NCBI GenBank assembly: GCA_022703505.1
Contig: JAKLDN010000008.1
Location: forward strand, 1-64,000
Direction of reading: 5' to 3'
Length of the DNA: 64,000 nucleotides
DNA from: Spirochaetota bacterium
GTDB lineage: Bacteria; Spirochaetota; Spirochaetia; Treponematales; UBA12059
Shown: positions 1 through 9,722 of the stretch, in pieces
How positions within the stretch are numbered: position 1 is the stretch's first letter
How the letters are laid out: each line of letters opens with the position of its first letter
Translations under genes and position numbers: made by a program
Notes under the pieces: model-generated
Databases searched by the model: none
What the model was told of the DNA's origin: nothing
Seen by the model: only the letters and a program-made list of their open reading frames with translations

Positions 1-1618
<1,618 letters not shown>

Positions 1619-1845
1619 ATATCCTAACGGTCCGAAGACCGCTAGAAGCTATAACGGAGTGCATGTTCGCCGATCGCGCCTTCCGGCGCGTCAGCAGGTC
1701 TCGACGTCCACCCAATCCCGCTTGCGCGGTCTTGGGCTCTAGACGCACTGCCGTGCGCCCCGTCCTTACCCTTCCTGCTCTCCCTTCCCTATTCCTGTCC
1801 AAGATCCCTGCCCGCCAGCAACTTCCGTGCCAGAAGGCGTCGCTA

Positions 1846-1874
1846 CTTATATCTTCTTACCTGTTCTTTGTCAA
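1846..1874 (-). promoter_or_regulatory. rRNA operon promoter P1
   Basis: On the minus strand a perfect -35 TTGACA (1869-1874) is followed after 17 bp by TATAAG (1846-1851). The bases after the -10 are GC-rich, as in stringently controlled rRNA promoters. Transcription would start near 1839, giving a leader of about 220 nt before mature 16S rRNA. This is the best sigma-70-type promoter in the leader region. Confidence 0.8.
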
Positions 1875-1950
1875 GATCTATCAATTCGTTCTTATTTCGC
1901 CCTTACCAGGCTCCCGGTACCCCCGGTTTCCCGTTTTGGGCGCTCTATCA

Positions 1951-1979
1951 GGTTAATCTTTTATCCCCGCCCGTGTCAA
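1951..1979 (-). promoter_or_regulatory. possible second rRNA promoter
   Basis: A second perfect TTGACA occurs on the minus strand at 1974-1979, 105 bp upstream of the P1 -35 box. The best 17-bp-spaced partner is a poor -10, TTAACC (1951-1956). Tandem promoters are usual in rRNA operons, but this -10 is weak, so the call is tentative. Confidence 0.3.
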
Positions 1980-2038
1980 GGCCCTTCGCCCATCGGCGTC
2001 CTTCAACCGGTACACTGCGCAAAGCCCGGACGAACGGC

Positions 2039-2092
2039 CAGAATCGCGTTAGCGATTCTGAACCGTCAAACGGCGCGCAGCGCCGTTTGACG
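2039..2092. repeat. two adjacent perfect hairpins
   Basis: Two perfect inverted repeats lie side by side: a 9-bp stem with a 4-nt loop (2039-2047 with 2052-2060) and a 13-bp stem with a 3-nt loop (2064-2076 with 2080-2092). Neither is followed by a T-run on either strand, so they do not look like intrinsic terminators. They lie between the possible P2 and P3 promoters of the rRNA operon. Their build (long perfect stem, tiny loop) matches the gene-end hairpins elsewhere in this window. Confidence 0.7.
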
Positions 2093-2103
2093 AGGCGGTG
2101 GCT

Positions 2104-2133
2104 ACCCTACCCGATTCCCCCCGGGCGTGTCAA
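2104..2133 (-). promoter_or_regulatory. possible third rRNA promoter
   Basis: A third perfect TTGACA on the minus strand at 2128-2133, with TAGGGT (2104-2109) after an 18-bp spacer. Three TTGACA hexamers in 265 bp upstream of the 16S gene suggest a tandem promoter array, but only P1 has a good -10. Confidence 0.35.
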
Positions 2134-2368
2134 TCGAAGGCACGATGATTTCCCGCGAATTCTTCCGCCCCCTTCCACGATTCTCCACCGTCTGCCGCAT
2201 AACCGCATTCCGTCTACAGCTCCTCCGAAGGCCTTGGAACCATAGATCCAACAGGATTCACATGATGGTTCAAGATTAACAAGACGGGGATCTGGGCGCA
2301 TGAAGGATTCATCTCGTCGATCCTTCCCTAATTCTTGTCCATCTTGTTGGATAGAGGAGAAACACGCA
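2134..2368. other. intergenic, no recognised feature
   Basis: Between the rRNA promoter region and the end of comM. I see no credible coding region, tRNA or clear terminator; the short open frames here lack ribosome binding sites and family features. Confidence 0.5.
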
Positions 2369-3949
2369 TCAGGGAATCCTCCAGAAGGGATCCTCGTCCC
2401 CGTAGCGGCGCAGCTCCGCCGCCTCTTCGGCGTGGCGAAGGGAGATTGAAGCGGCGCCGTCCAGGTCCGCGATGGTACGGGAGACGCGCAGGATGGAATG
2501 CAGGGCCCGGGAGGACAATCCGAGAGCCTCGGACTGCCGGTCCAGGAAGGCCGTAGTCGTAGCGTCCACGGGGCAATACCTCCCCACGAAGCCCGCCGGG
2601 ATACGGCCGTTGACTTCGCAATCCAGGCCCTCGAACCTTTCCGCCTGGATCCGGCGGGCCCGTTCGACCCTGAGGCGAACGGCCGAGGAGGGTTCCTCCG
2701 GCGCCTGGAGATCCCGGAAAGGCGCCGGTTTCACGGGGACCCGGATGTCGATCCGGTCCATGAGGGGGCCGCCCAGCTTTTTCCAGTAGCGCCGAAGGTC
2801 CTGGATCGAACAGAGACAGACGGCCCCGGGCCGTCCCAGGGAGCCGCAGGGACAGGGATTGGCGGCCAGGACCAGTTGGAACCTGGCCGGGAACGACAGG
2901 GTCGCCTCCGCCCGGGCTATGGATATCTTCCCCTCCTCGGTCGGCTCCCGGAGGGCCTGGAGGATGTCCGATCGGAACTCCGGGGCCTCGTCCAGGAAGA
3001 GGACTCCCCCGTGGGCCAGGGAGATCTCCCCGGGCCGCGCACAGCGGCCTCCGCCCACGACCCCCTCCGCGGAGGCCCCGTGGTGGGGACTCCGGAAGGG
3101 CGGACGGCGCAGGAGTCCGGTCCCGGGGCCCAGGAGGCCCGCGAGGGAGTGGATCCGGGTCACGTCCACCGCGGCCGTTCCGGACAGGTCCGGAAGAAGG
3201 GTCGGGAGGCGTCGTGCCGCCAGGGTCTTTCCGACCCCCGGGGGGCCGAAGAGCAGGACATGGTGCCCTCCCGCGGCGGCCACCTCCAGGGCGCGCCGGA
3301 GCTGGGGCTGCCCCCGGATATCGGAAAAATCCCCCTCCGGGCCGCCGGCATCCTGTGCCGTCCAGGACGCCGCGGTCCGGGAATCCGCATCCGGATCCGC
3401 CGGAGTACCGGCGCATTCCGGGCAGGGTGCACCCTCCGCTAGGGCCCCGGCCGGAAGAAACAGGACGCAGAATTCCCCCAGGGAGGAGACCCCCCGCACC
3501 CTGCCCCGACCCAGGGACCGGGCTTCCGCCAGATTCTCCCGGGGAACCGCGAAGTCCTCGATGCCCGCCGAAAGCCCCGCGGCCACCGCCGGGAGGGCCC
3601 CCCTAGCGGGCCGGATATCCCCTCCCAGGCCGAGTTCGCCCAGGGCCAGGACGGGCCGGCCCGCCTCCGGAACCTGGCCGCTCTCCGCCAGGATGCCCAG
3701 GGCTATGGGCAGGTCGAAGGAGGCCCCGGACTTGCGCAGATCCGCGGGGGCCAGGTTGACCAGTACCCGGTCCAGGGGGAACTCGAACCCCGCGTTCCGG
3801 ATCGCGGCGCGGACGCGGTCCCGGGATTCCCGGACCGCGTCGTCGGGAAGGCCCGTGAGATCGAAGGCCGGGAGCCCCCTGCGGATATCCACCTCCACCC
3901 GGACCAGTCCCCCCTCGAATCCGGTCGGCGCGAACGCGTACACTTCCAT
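2369..3949 (-). CDS. comM: ComM/YifB family Mg-chelatase-like AAA+ ATPase
   Basis: A 526-residue protein of the YifB/ComM family, close to the usual 500-510. The N-terminal Lon-protease-like fold (about residues 1-170) begins MEVYAFAPTGFEGGLVRVEV. The Mg-chelatase AAA+ domain follows, with Walker A GPPGVGKT, Walker B VLFLDEAPEF and the family motif NPCPCGSLG, then a C-terminal helical domain. ComM proteins are hexameric helicases that promote branch migration during natural transformation; a role in competence here is inferred from the family. The ATG at 3949 has a GGAGG site 5 nt upstream. The gene is the last of a minus-strand series that begins with the fusion gene at 12734. Confidence 0.93.
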   Translation of the reverse strand: MEVYAFAPTGFEGGLVRVEVDIRRGLPAFDLTGLPDDAVRESRDRVRAAIRNAGFEFPLDRVLVNLAPADLRKSGASFDLPIALGILAESGQVPEAGRPVLALGELGLGGDIRPARGALPAVAAGLSAGIEDFAVPRENLAEARSLGRGRVRGVSSLGEFCVLFLPAGALAEGAPCPECAGTPADPDADSRTAASWTAQDAGGPEGDFSDIRGQPQLRRALEVAAAGGHHVLLFGPPGVGKTLAARRLPTLLPDLSGTAAVDVTRIHSLAGLLGPGTGLLRRPPFRSPHHGASAEGVVGGGRCARPGEISLAHGGVLFLDEAPEFRSDILQALREPTEEGKISIARAEATLSFPARFQLVLAANPCPCGSLGRPGAVCLCSIQDLRRYWKKLGGPLMDRIDIRVPVKPAPFRDLQAPEEPSSAVRLRVERARRIQAERFEGLDCEVNGRIPAGFVGRYCPVDATTTAFLDRQSEALGLSSRALHSILRVSRTIADLDGAASISLRHAEEAAELRRYGDEDPFWRIP

Positions 3950-4034
3950 GCGGACCTCCGGGGATATACCGCCCGGAACCGGCCGGACGCTTGCCCCGGC
4001 CGGGGCGGCGTCTCCCGCGGGAGCCCGTGGACCC

Positions 4035-4055
4035 GCGCGGTTTCGAAAACCGCGC
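4035..4055. repeat. perfect 9-bp hairpin
   Basis: Inverted repeat GCGCGGTTT / AAACCGCGC with the 3-nt loop cga, just downstream of the small membrane protein gene ending at 4079. It has no T-run, so termination is uncertain. It resembles the other gene-end hairpins of the window. Confidence 0.6.
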
Positions 4056-4078
4056 TATAAGGGGTGTTCTCGGCGGAT

Positions 4079-4384
4079 TCAGCGGAGGCGCTTGCGGGCG
4101 ACCATGACCGCGAAGGCCGCTCCGTACAGGAGGGTCGGAAGGTTGGAGAGGATGAGGACGGCCAGGGGAACCCCGGGAGCGGCCAGGGGGCCTTCCGGCA
4201 CCACCCCGAACCGGAAGAGGAGCCCGTACAGAATGTCCGCGTAGCCTGCCACCGTGCCGACCACCATGAGCATCCACGCGAGGTCCCGGGTCCGGGACCA
4301 GAGCACGATGGCCAGGAAGGTCGTGACGGCGGTCAGGGTGAGCCGGGAGACGAGCAGGACGGGGGCCGCGGTATCCATGTCCAT
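4079..4384 (-). CDS. small membrane protein, function unknown
   Basis: A 101-residue protein that I do not recognise. It shows three hydrophobic stretches that should span the membrane: about residues 9-28, 33-55 and 72-96. It ends in a basic tail (VMVARKRLR), which suggests a cytoplasmic C-terminus. The ATG at 4384 follows a GGAG site; a second ATG two codons later is also possible. It lies between comM and the acyl-CoA synthetase gene on the same strand, with a 147-bp palindromic element separating it from the latter. No charged catalytic motif is visible. Confidence 0.7.
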   Translation of the reverse strand: MDMDTAAPVLLVSRLTLTAVTTFLAIVLWSRTRDLAWMLMVVGTVAGYADILYGLLFRFGVVPEGPLAAPGVPLAVLILSNLPTLLYGAAFAVMVARKRLR

Positions 4385-4422
4385 ATACTACTCCGCAGGG
4401 GCCCCTCGGTAAAGCCGGGGGA

Positions 4423-4569
4423 CTAGGAGCCTGTCAGACTTGTGGATATTAAGCGCCGATAGGCGCTTAATATCCCGATTATCCGGTTCCTTTGGAGTTT
4501 ACAAAGTAGAAAAATCGCATACCTGCGATTTTTCTACTATTAAGGTGGGCAAGCCCGACAAACTCCTAG
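4423..4569 (-). repeat. 147-bp CTAG-bounded palindromic element, copy 1
   Basis: Same element as at 35914-36060, in the opposite orientation and of identical length. Both ends are CTAG and the 20-bp ends form an imperfect terminal inverted repeat (CTAGGAGTTTGTCGGGCTTG against CTAGGAGCCTGTCAGACTTG). Inside are a 14-bp hairpin with loop gata (4444-4457/4462-4475) and a 15-bp hairpin with loop tacc (4505-4519/4524-4538), with two shorter hairpins between them. The minus-strand acyl-CoA synthetase gene ends in the TAG supplied by the element's outer CTAG (4566-4568). It contains no open reading frame, so it would be non-autonomous. Confidence 0.85.
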
Positions 4570-6326
4570 AACGAATCCTTGTACAGGAATCTCTTGATCT
4601 TCCGGGTGCTGGTCTTTTCGAACTCCGTATCCCGGATCCTGTGATACACCACCTTCATGTACGGCGGCAGGGACTTGTTCACCCTCTGGACCTCGGACCG
4701 CACCAGGGAGCCCACGAATTCCGGATCCCCTTCCCGGCCGGGGTGGGCGGCCCGGATCGCGTCGAAATTGGGATGGCAGAGGGCCACCACGTCTTCCCCG
4801 GAGTGGCCTTCCGACCGTCCCCGGCCCAGGACCAGGACCTCCGCGATCCAGGGGGAATCGGAAAACCTCTGCTCGATCTCCTCGGGATACACGTTCTTCC
4901 CGCCCTCGGTGACGATGAGGTCCTTGGATCGGCCGGTGATGAAGATGAAGCCCCGACCGTCGACTCGCCCGAGGTCCCCGGTGCGGAGCCATCCGTCCGG
5001 GGTCAGGGTCCCGGCGGTCGCCTCGGGGGCGTTCAAGTACCCCTTCATCAGGGAGGGGCTTTTGACCTGGATCTCCCCGATCCCGTCGGGCCCCGCGTCC
5101 GCGATCCGGACTTCCGTGTTCCAGACCGGAACCCCCACGGAGCGGTTGTCCTTGAACCGGGGCAGGTTCACGGAAATCAGGGGGCCGTTCTCGCTCATCC
5201 CGTAGCCCTGGACCATGCGGAGTCCCAAGGCGTCGAAGAAGTGGGCTGTGGCCGGCAGCAGGGGCCCACCGCCGGACACGCACAGGCGCAGGGAATCGAG
5301 GCCGGCCTTCCTTCGGAGGAAACCCAGGAGCGGCCTTCCGGCGTCCAGGCCGCAGTCCACGGTCAGGAAGCGGGCGGCTCCGATCAGGGCCCGGAGCATC
5401 CAGCCCGCCGCGGCCGGCAGCTTCCGGAGCTCCCCCTCGATGCCCGCCCGGATCTTGTCGAACAGGAGGGGTACCCCGATCAGGACCGTCACCCGGGATT
5501 CCTCGATGTGGCGCAGGACCACGGAGGGGACGATCTTCTCCACGAAGGTCACCGAGCAGCCCGCCTCCAGGGGGGCCAGGAAGGTGCAGGTGGTCGCGTA
5601 GGTATGGTGCAGGGGCAGGACCGAGAGGATATTGTCCCGCCCGTCCACCCGCAGGGCCCGGATCGAGGCCTCCATGTTCGCCAGGATCCCGGCGTGGGAG
5701 AGGACGATGCCCTTGGCCACCCCGGTGGTGCCGGAGGTGAAGATGATCGCCGCCGTGGCGTCGCCGGGGATGGAGTCCGGATCTGGGAGGTCCGCGGAGG
5801 GAGGCTCGGCCTGGATGCGCCGGTAGGAGCGTTCAAGGACACCGTCGGAGGCCGTCCCGTCGTCCTCCCGGTCCAGATCCAGGAGGACGAGGCCGGCGAT
5901 CCCGGAAATGGCGGCCGCGGCTCGGGCCTTGTCCCTCTGCCGGGCGGAGTACGCCAGGACCCGGGCGGAGGAGGCGGCCAGGATGTTGGCTGCCCCCCGC
6001 TCGTCCAAGGCCGTGTCCAGGGGAACCGCCACGAGCCCGGCGATGACCGCGGCGAAGTAGCAGACGCACCATTCGGGACGGTTCTCCGAGTAGATGGCCA
6101 CGGGATCCCCCGCGGAAAGGCCCGCGGCTACGAAGAATCGGGACAGGTTCCGGACCCGGGACTCCAGTTCCCGGAAGGAGAGGGTCTCGTAGCCCTCCTC
6201 CTTCCCCGCCGGACGCGCCCGGAAGGCCGTGGAGTCCCCGTAGGCCCGGACCGTACCCGCGAGCATCCGGGCGAAGTTCCCGTAGTGCCAGCCGGGATGC
6301 TCCGCGAAATAGGTTTTGTAATCCAT
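4566..6326 (-). CDS. fadD: long-chain acyl-CoA synthetase (AMP-forming)
   Basis: A 586-residue ANL-superfamily ligase, full length. It shows the AMP-binding signature IIFTSGTTGVAKGIVLSHAG near residue 190, the A5-type motif QGYGMSENGP, the hinge segment WLRTGDLGRVDGRGFIFITGR and the C-terminal catalytic lysine region. It activates a carboxylic acid to an acyl-adenylate and then to acyl-CoA. Similarity is greatest to long-chain fatty acid ligases; the chain length is not determined by what I can see. The start at 6326 has an AAGGA site. It follows pheT by 36 bp and is probably co-transcribed with it. Its stop codon TAG is part of the palindromic element at 4423-4569. Confidence 0.88.
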   Translation of the reverse strand: MDYKTYFAEHPGWHYGNFARMLAGTVRAYGDSTAFRARPAGKEEGYETLSFRELESRVRNLSRFFVAAGLSAGDPVAIYSENRPEWCVCYFAAVIAGLVAVPLDTALDERGAANILAASSARVLAYSARQRDKARAAAAISGIAGLVLLDLDREDDGTASDGVLERSYRRIQAEPPSADLPDPDSIPGDATAAIIFTSGTTGVAKGIVLSHAGILANMEASIRALRVDGRDNILSVLPLHHTYATTCTFLAPLEAGCSVTFVEKIVPSVVLRHIEESRVTVLIGVPLLFDKIRAGIEGELRKLPAAAGWMLRALIGAARFLTVDCGLDAGRPLLGFLRRKAGLDSLRLCVSGGGPLLPATAHFFDALGLRMVQGYGMSENGPLISVNLPRFKDNRSVGVPVWNTEVRIADAGPDGIGEIQVKSPSLMKGYLNAPEATAGTLTPDGWLRTGDLGRVDGRGFIFITGRSKDLIVTEGGKNVYPEEIEQRFSDSPWIAEVLVLGRGRSEGHSGEDVVALCHPNFDAIRAAHPGREGDPEFVGSLVRSEVQRVNKSLPPYMKVVYHRIRDTEFEKTSTRKIKRFLYKDSF

Positions 6327-6362
6327 GGATCGTTCCTTGGCCCCCGCTCGGGACCTCCGATG

Positions 6363-8072
6363 TTAGAGGTATGCCTCCAGGTCCAGCTCCCCCGCCACGC
6401 AGGGCACCGTGATTCCCCAGTTCTCCAGGACCCGGGGGTGGATCTCGCCGAAGACGCCGACCCCGGCCCCGTTCCGGAGGATCCGGGCCTGGCGCCCGGG
6501 TATGAACCGGGGATCCTCGCATTCCTCCACGGAATACTCGGCGCCCAGGTAGTACAGCAAGGCCGAGACCAGGCTGGCGGCCTCGTTGTAGTTCGCCTCC
6601 CCGTGGGAGGACAGGAAGCCCAGGTAGGTCCGGGTCACGGAGCCGTAGTTGGCCGACTCGTCCTTGAACGCCACCTTGCCGGCCTCCAGGATCCGGTGGG
6701 GATACACGGCCTTCCCGGACACGGATTCCGAGCCCAGGAGGCAGGGAAGGATCGAGGGCCGGACGTACTCGAAGTTCTCGGTCATGGGGTTGGCGATGCG
6801 CAGGACCGCGTCCCCGGGGATGTTCATCCGCTCCACGTAGTCCCGGCCGGAGCCCAGGTAGTTGTAGACCATCTCCTGGTAGCCCATGCCCACCAGGACG
6901 GCCTTGGCCTTGCGCGCCAGGGTTTCCACGGGGGTCAACCGTCCGATGGTGAAGTCCTTGGGCCGCTCGGGCTGGAAGCCGGGCATCCCGACGCCGATCA
7001 TGACGTCCTCGATGATGTCCACGGGATGGAGGAAGTCGTTCCGGTACTCCGGGGGGAAGGCGGTGACGAATTGGCCGTGGGTCTCCGAACGGACGCCCAT
7101 CCGGGCGAGGGCCTCGGCCACCGCCGCGGGGGAGAGGGACCGGCCCAGGAGGCGGCCCGCCCGCCCGGAATCCACGGACACGGGCTTCTGGAAGTAGTAC
7201 GGGAACACGACGGTCCGGCCGAACTCGGTGGGCTCGGGGAAGTCGATGGCCACGGGCTCGATGGTGTAGCCCGCGTCCGCGAAGTCGCAGGCCACGATGG
7301 AGGCGGACAGGGTGACCGAGGCCAGGTCCGTGCCCGTCAGCTCCACCAGGAGGTCCGTGTCCCCCACCTGGACGGCCCCGATGTCCGCGCTGTTGATGAT
7401 GGGGGGATAGGACAGGACCCCGCCCCGGGAATCCGTCAGGAGGGGGTGCAGCTTCTTCCCCCGGTTTATGAATCCGAACTCCTGGCCCTTCGGGTGCTTG
7501 TCCAGGATCTCCGAGAGGTTCAGGGCCTCCGTCATCTGCAGGGGCACGAAGCGCACCGAGGCCGGGGGCACCGCCTTGTAGTGGACGGGCCACTGGATCA
7601 GGGAGGTCCGGTAGATGCCCATGGAGACGGAGGCGCGCTTGCGGCCGAAGTTCCAGCAGAGTTTTTCCTGGGTCTGGATGGCGTCCCGGAGCATGGAATC
7701 CGTGATGGGCTTGCCGGAAATCACGAAGGCGGCCATGAAGGGCCGCACCCCCAGGACCGAGGGGTCCACGACCACCCGGCGGGTCGCCGGGCGGAGGTCC
7801 CCCTCCCGGGAGAAGAAGGGATAGGACGGGACGGCCCCTCCCGCGAGGGTCCGGAGCTGGCGGGCGATCCCGGCGGTGGACCAGAGGTCCGGCCGGTTCG
7901 TGTCGTTCAGCTCGATCTTGATGGTCCGTTCCTCGGGGGCCACTCCGGCGCCGGTTTCCCAGCCGTCCAGCTCTGCCTTCGCGCCCTGGAGGGCAAGCTC
8001 CAGCTCCTCGGCCGAGTATTTCCGGCCCGCCAGGTCGAAGAAAAGCTTTTCGTTGACGTCTATCTTGGGCAT
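6363..8072 (-). CDS. pheT: phenylalanyl-tRNA synthetase beta subunit, archaeal type
   Basis: A 569-residue protein of the short archaeal/eukaryotic PheT type, not the roughly 800-residue form usual in bacteria. It begins MPKIDVNEKLFFDLAGRKYS, carries the B1 and B3/B4 editing-type regions in the first half, then the catalytic-like core domain. It lacks the N-terminal tRNA-binding EMAP domain and the C-terminal anticodon-binding domain of the usual bacterial form. Together with PheS it forms the (alpha-beta)2 enzyme that charges tRNA-Phe in the cytoplasm. It starts 21 bp after pheS, with a GAGGA site. Archaeal-type PheRS is an established feature of spirochaetes and is thought to have been acquired by ancient gene transfer. 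Confidence 0.94.
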   Translation of the reverse strand: MPKIDVNEKLFFDLAGRKYSAEELELALQGAKAELDGWETGAGVAPEERTIKIELNDTNRPDLWSTAGIARQLRTLAGGAVPSYPFFSREGDLRPATRRVVVDPSVLGVRPFMAAFVISGKPITDSMLRDAIQTQEKLCWNFGRKRASVSMGIYRTSLIQWPVHYKAVPPASVRFVPLQMTEALNLSEILDKHPKGQEFGFINRGKKLHPLLTDSRGGVLSYPPIINSADIGAVQVGDTDLLVELTGTDLASVTLSASIVACDFADAGYTIEPVAIDFPEPTEFGRTVVFPYYFQKPVSVDSGRAGRLLGRSLSPAAVAEALARMGVRSETHGQFVTAFPPEYRNDFLHPVDIIEDVMIGVGMPGFQPERPKDFTIGRLTPVETLARKAKAVLVGMGYQEMVYNYLGSGRDYVERMNIPGDAVLRIANPMTENFEYVRPSILPCLLGSESVSGKAVYPHRILEAGKVAFKDESANYGSVTRTYLGFLSSHGEANYNEAASLVSALLYYLGAEYSVEECEDPRFIPGRQARILRNGAGVGVFGEIHPRVLENWGITVPCVAGELDLEAYL

Positions 8073-8093
8073 ATCGCTATCCTCTGTCTTCCG

Positions 8094-9674
8094 CTAGATC
8101 TTGGCCCGGCGCAGGCGGACGCTCTCGATGTCCGGGCTGAAGAGCTCCCGGAGGTCGTTCAGGCCCAGGGCCATCAGGGCCATCCGGTCGATCCCGATCC
8201 CCCAGGCCAGGACCGGCACGTGCACCCCCAGGGGCTCGGTCACCTCGGGTCGGAATATGCCGGACCCCCCCAGCTCGAACCAGCCCAGGACGGGATGCTT
8301 GATGTGGACCTCCACGGAGGGTTCCGTGAAGGGGAAGTAGCCGGGTACGTACTTGACTTCCTTGGCCCCCGCCACCTCCACGGCGAACATCTCCAGGAAC
8401 CCCAGGAGGGTGCGCAGGTTGACGTCGGGACCCAGGACGATGCCCTCGGTCTGGTAGAAGTCGGACAAGTGGGTGGCGTCCACCTTGTCGTAGCGGAAGC
8501 ACCGGGCCATGCCGAAGTAGCGGCCCGGAATCTCCGCCTTGGGAAGGGTCCGGGCGGAGAGCACCGTGCCCTGGCTGCGCAGGATCAGACGCCGGGTGAA
8601 GTCCCGGTCGAAGCCGTAGCCCCAGCCCCGGCTGCCGGTCTCGCCCCCGTTCTCGTGGGCCGCGGCCACGTTGGACAGGAAGGGCTCCTCGATCTCTCGG
8701 GCGTGGGTGGGCTCCGCCAGGTGGTAGACGTCGTGGATGTCCCGGGCGGAGTGGAACTGGGGCATGAACAGGGCGTCGGAGTTCCAGAACTCGGTCTCCA
8801 CCAGGGACCCGTCGAACTCCTGGAAGCCCAGGGACACGAGCTTGTCCTTGACCCCTTCCAGGAACTCCATGTAGGGATTCCGCCTTCCCGGCAGGACCCG
8901 GGCGGCGGGGCCGCGTACGTTGTAGGCCCGGAAGCGGACGTTCTTCCAGGATCCCGTCTCGAGCATCTCCGGGGTCAGGGCCCCCTCCTCGTCCCCCGTT
9001 ATCCCGGCCTCCGCGAGCTCCTTCCGGACCTCGCCGGCCGCCTCGGTCAGGCGGTAGGCCACGGACTCCCGGTCCGAGACCCGGAAGGCCGCGTCCCCGG
9101 CGCCCCGCTTGCGGGCGATGCCGGCGACCGCGGCGCGCTCCTCCGGGGAAAGGGAGGATTCCTCCAGGATCCCTCCCTCCGCGGCCCTGGCCCGCTCCAG
9201 GACCTCCCGCACCCGGGCGATCCGGGGCTTCCGGCCGGAGGCGTGGGCCGTTTCGAACCACGCCGGATCGGCCACGGCCCGCTTCTCGGCGTCCATGGAG
9301 AGGACCCCCTCCTTGGACAAGAGGCCGAAGGCGGAGCCGACGTCCTTCTGCTCGAGGCCCAGGGCGGCACAGATCTCCGGCAACCGGGCCGGTCCCTTGT
9401 CCGTCAGGTGGCGGAGTATGCGCTCCTCGGGGGTTCCCGCTGTGATCCACTCGAGCCCCAGGGGGGTCAGCTCGTAGACCGTCCGGACCGTCCGTCCGGC
9501 CTCCTCGGCCAGGCCCTTGGCGGAGAGCCAGCTGAAGGCCTGGTTGGCCTGGCCCTCCTTGTATCCGAGGTCGGCGGCCAAAAGCGCCGCGGAGAGCTCC
9601 CGGCCCGGGACATAGGCTCCCAGGACCTTGATTTCGAGGGGGTGCATGGTGCGCACCAGGGACTTGGTATCCAT
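8094..9674 (-). CDS. pheS: phenylalanyl-tRNA synthetase alpha subunit, archaeal type
   Basis: A 526-residue class II synthetase subunit. The N-terminal 180 or so residues hold winged-helix repeats typical of archaeal/eukaryotic PheS, for example the region around LAADLGYKEGQANQAFSWL. The catalytic domain has class II motif 2 (LILRSQGTVLSART), the phenylalanine-site region and motif 3 in HVPVLAWGIGIDRMALMALG. It makes the aminoacyl-adenylate and transfers phenylalanine to tRNA. The ATG at 9674 has GGAG upstream. Only 48 bp separate it from the fusion gene at 9723, so both are probably in one transcript. Confidence 0.95.
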   Translation of the reverse strand: MDTKSLVRTMHPLEIKVLGAYVPGRELSAALLAADLGYKEGQANQAFSWLSAKGLAEEAGRTVRTVYELTPLGLEWITAGTPEERILRHLTDKGPARLPEICAALGLEQKDVGSAFGLLSKEGVLSMDAEKRAVADPAWFETAHASGRKPRIARVREVLERARAAEGGILEESSLSPEERAAVAGIARKRGAGDAAFRVSDRESVAYRLTEAAGEVRKELAEAGITGDEEGALTPEMLETGSWKNVRFRAYNVRGPAARVLPGRRNPYMEFLEGVKDKLVSLGFQEFDGSLVETEFWNSDALFMPQFHSARDIHDVYHLAEPTHAREIEEPFLSNVAAAHENGGETGSRGWGYGFDRDFTRRLILRSQGTVLSARTLPKAEIPGRYFGMARCFRYDKVDATHLSDFYQTEGIVLGPDVNLRTLLGFLEMFAVEVAGAKEVKYVPGYFPFTEPSVEVHIKHPVLGWFELGGSGIFRPEVTEPLGVHVPVLAWGIGIDRMALMALGLNDLRELFSPDIESVRLRRAKI

Positions 9675-9722
9675 ACTGTGCTCCGATCGTCGGGCCCCGA
9701 GGGGCGTTCCGGTGGTGTACCG

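Noticed and set aside
9675-9722. T-box or attenuator before pheS
   Set aside because: The gap is only 48 bp and shows no specifier or terminator structure.
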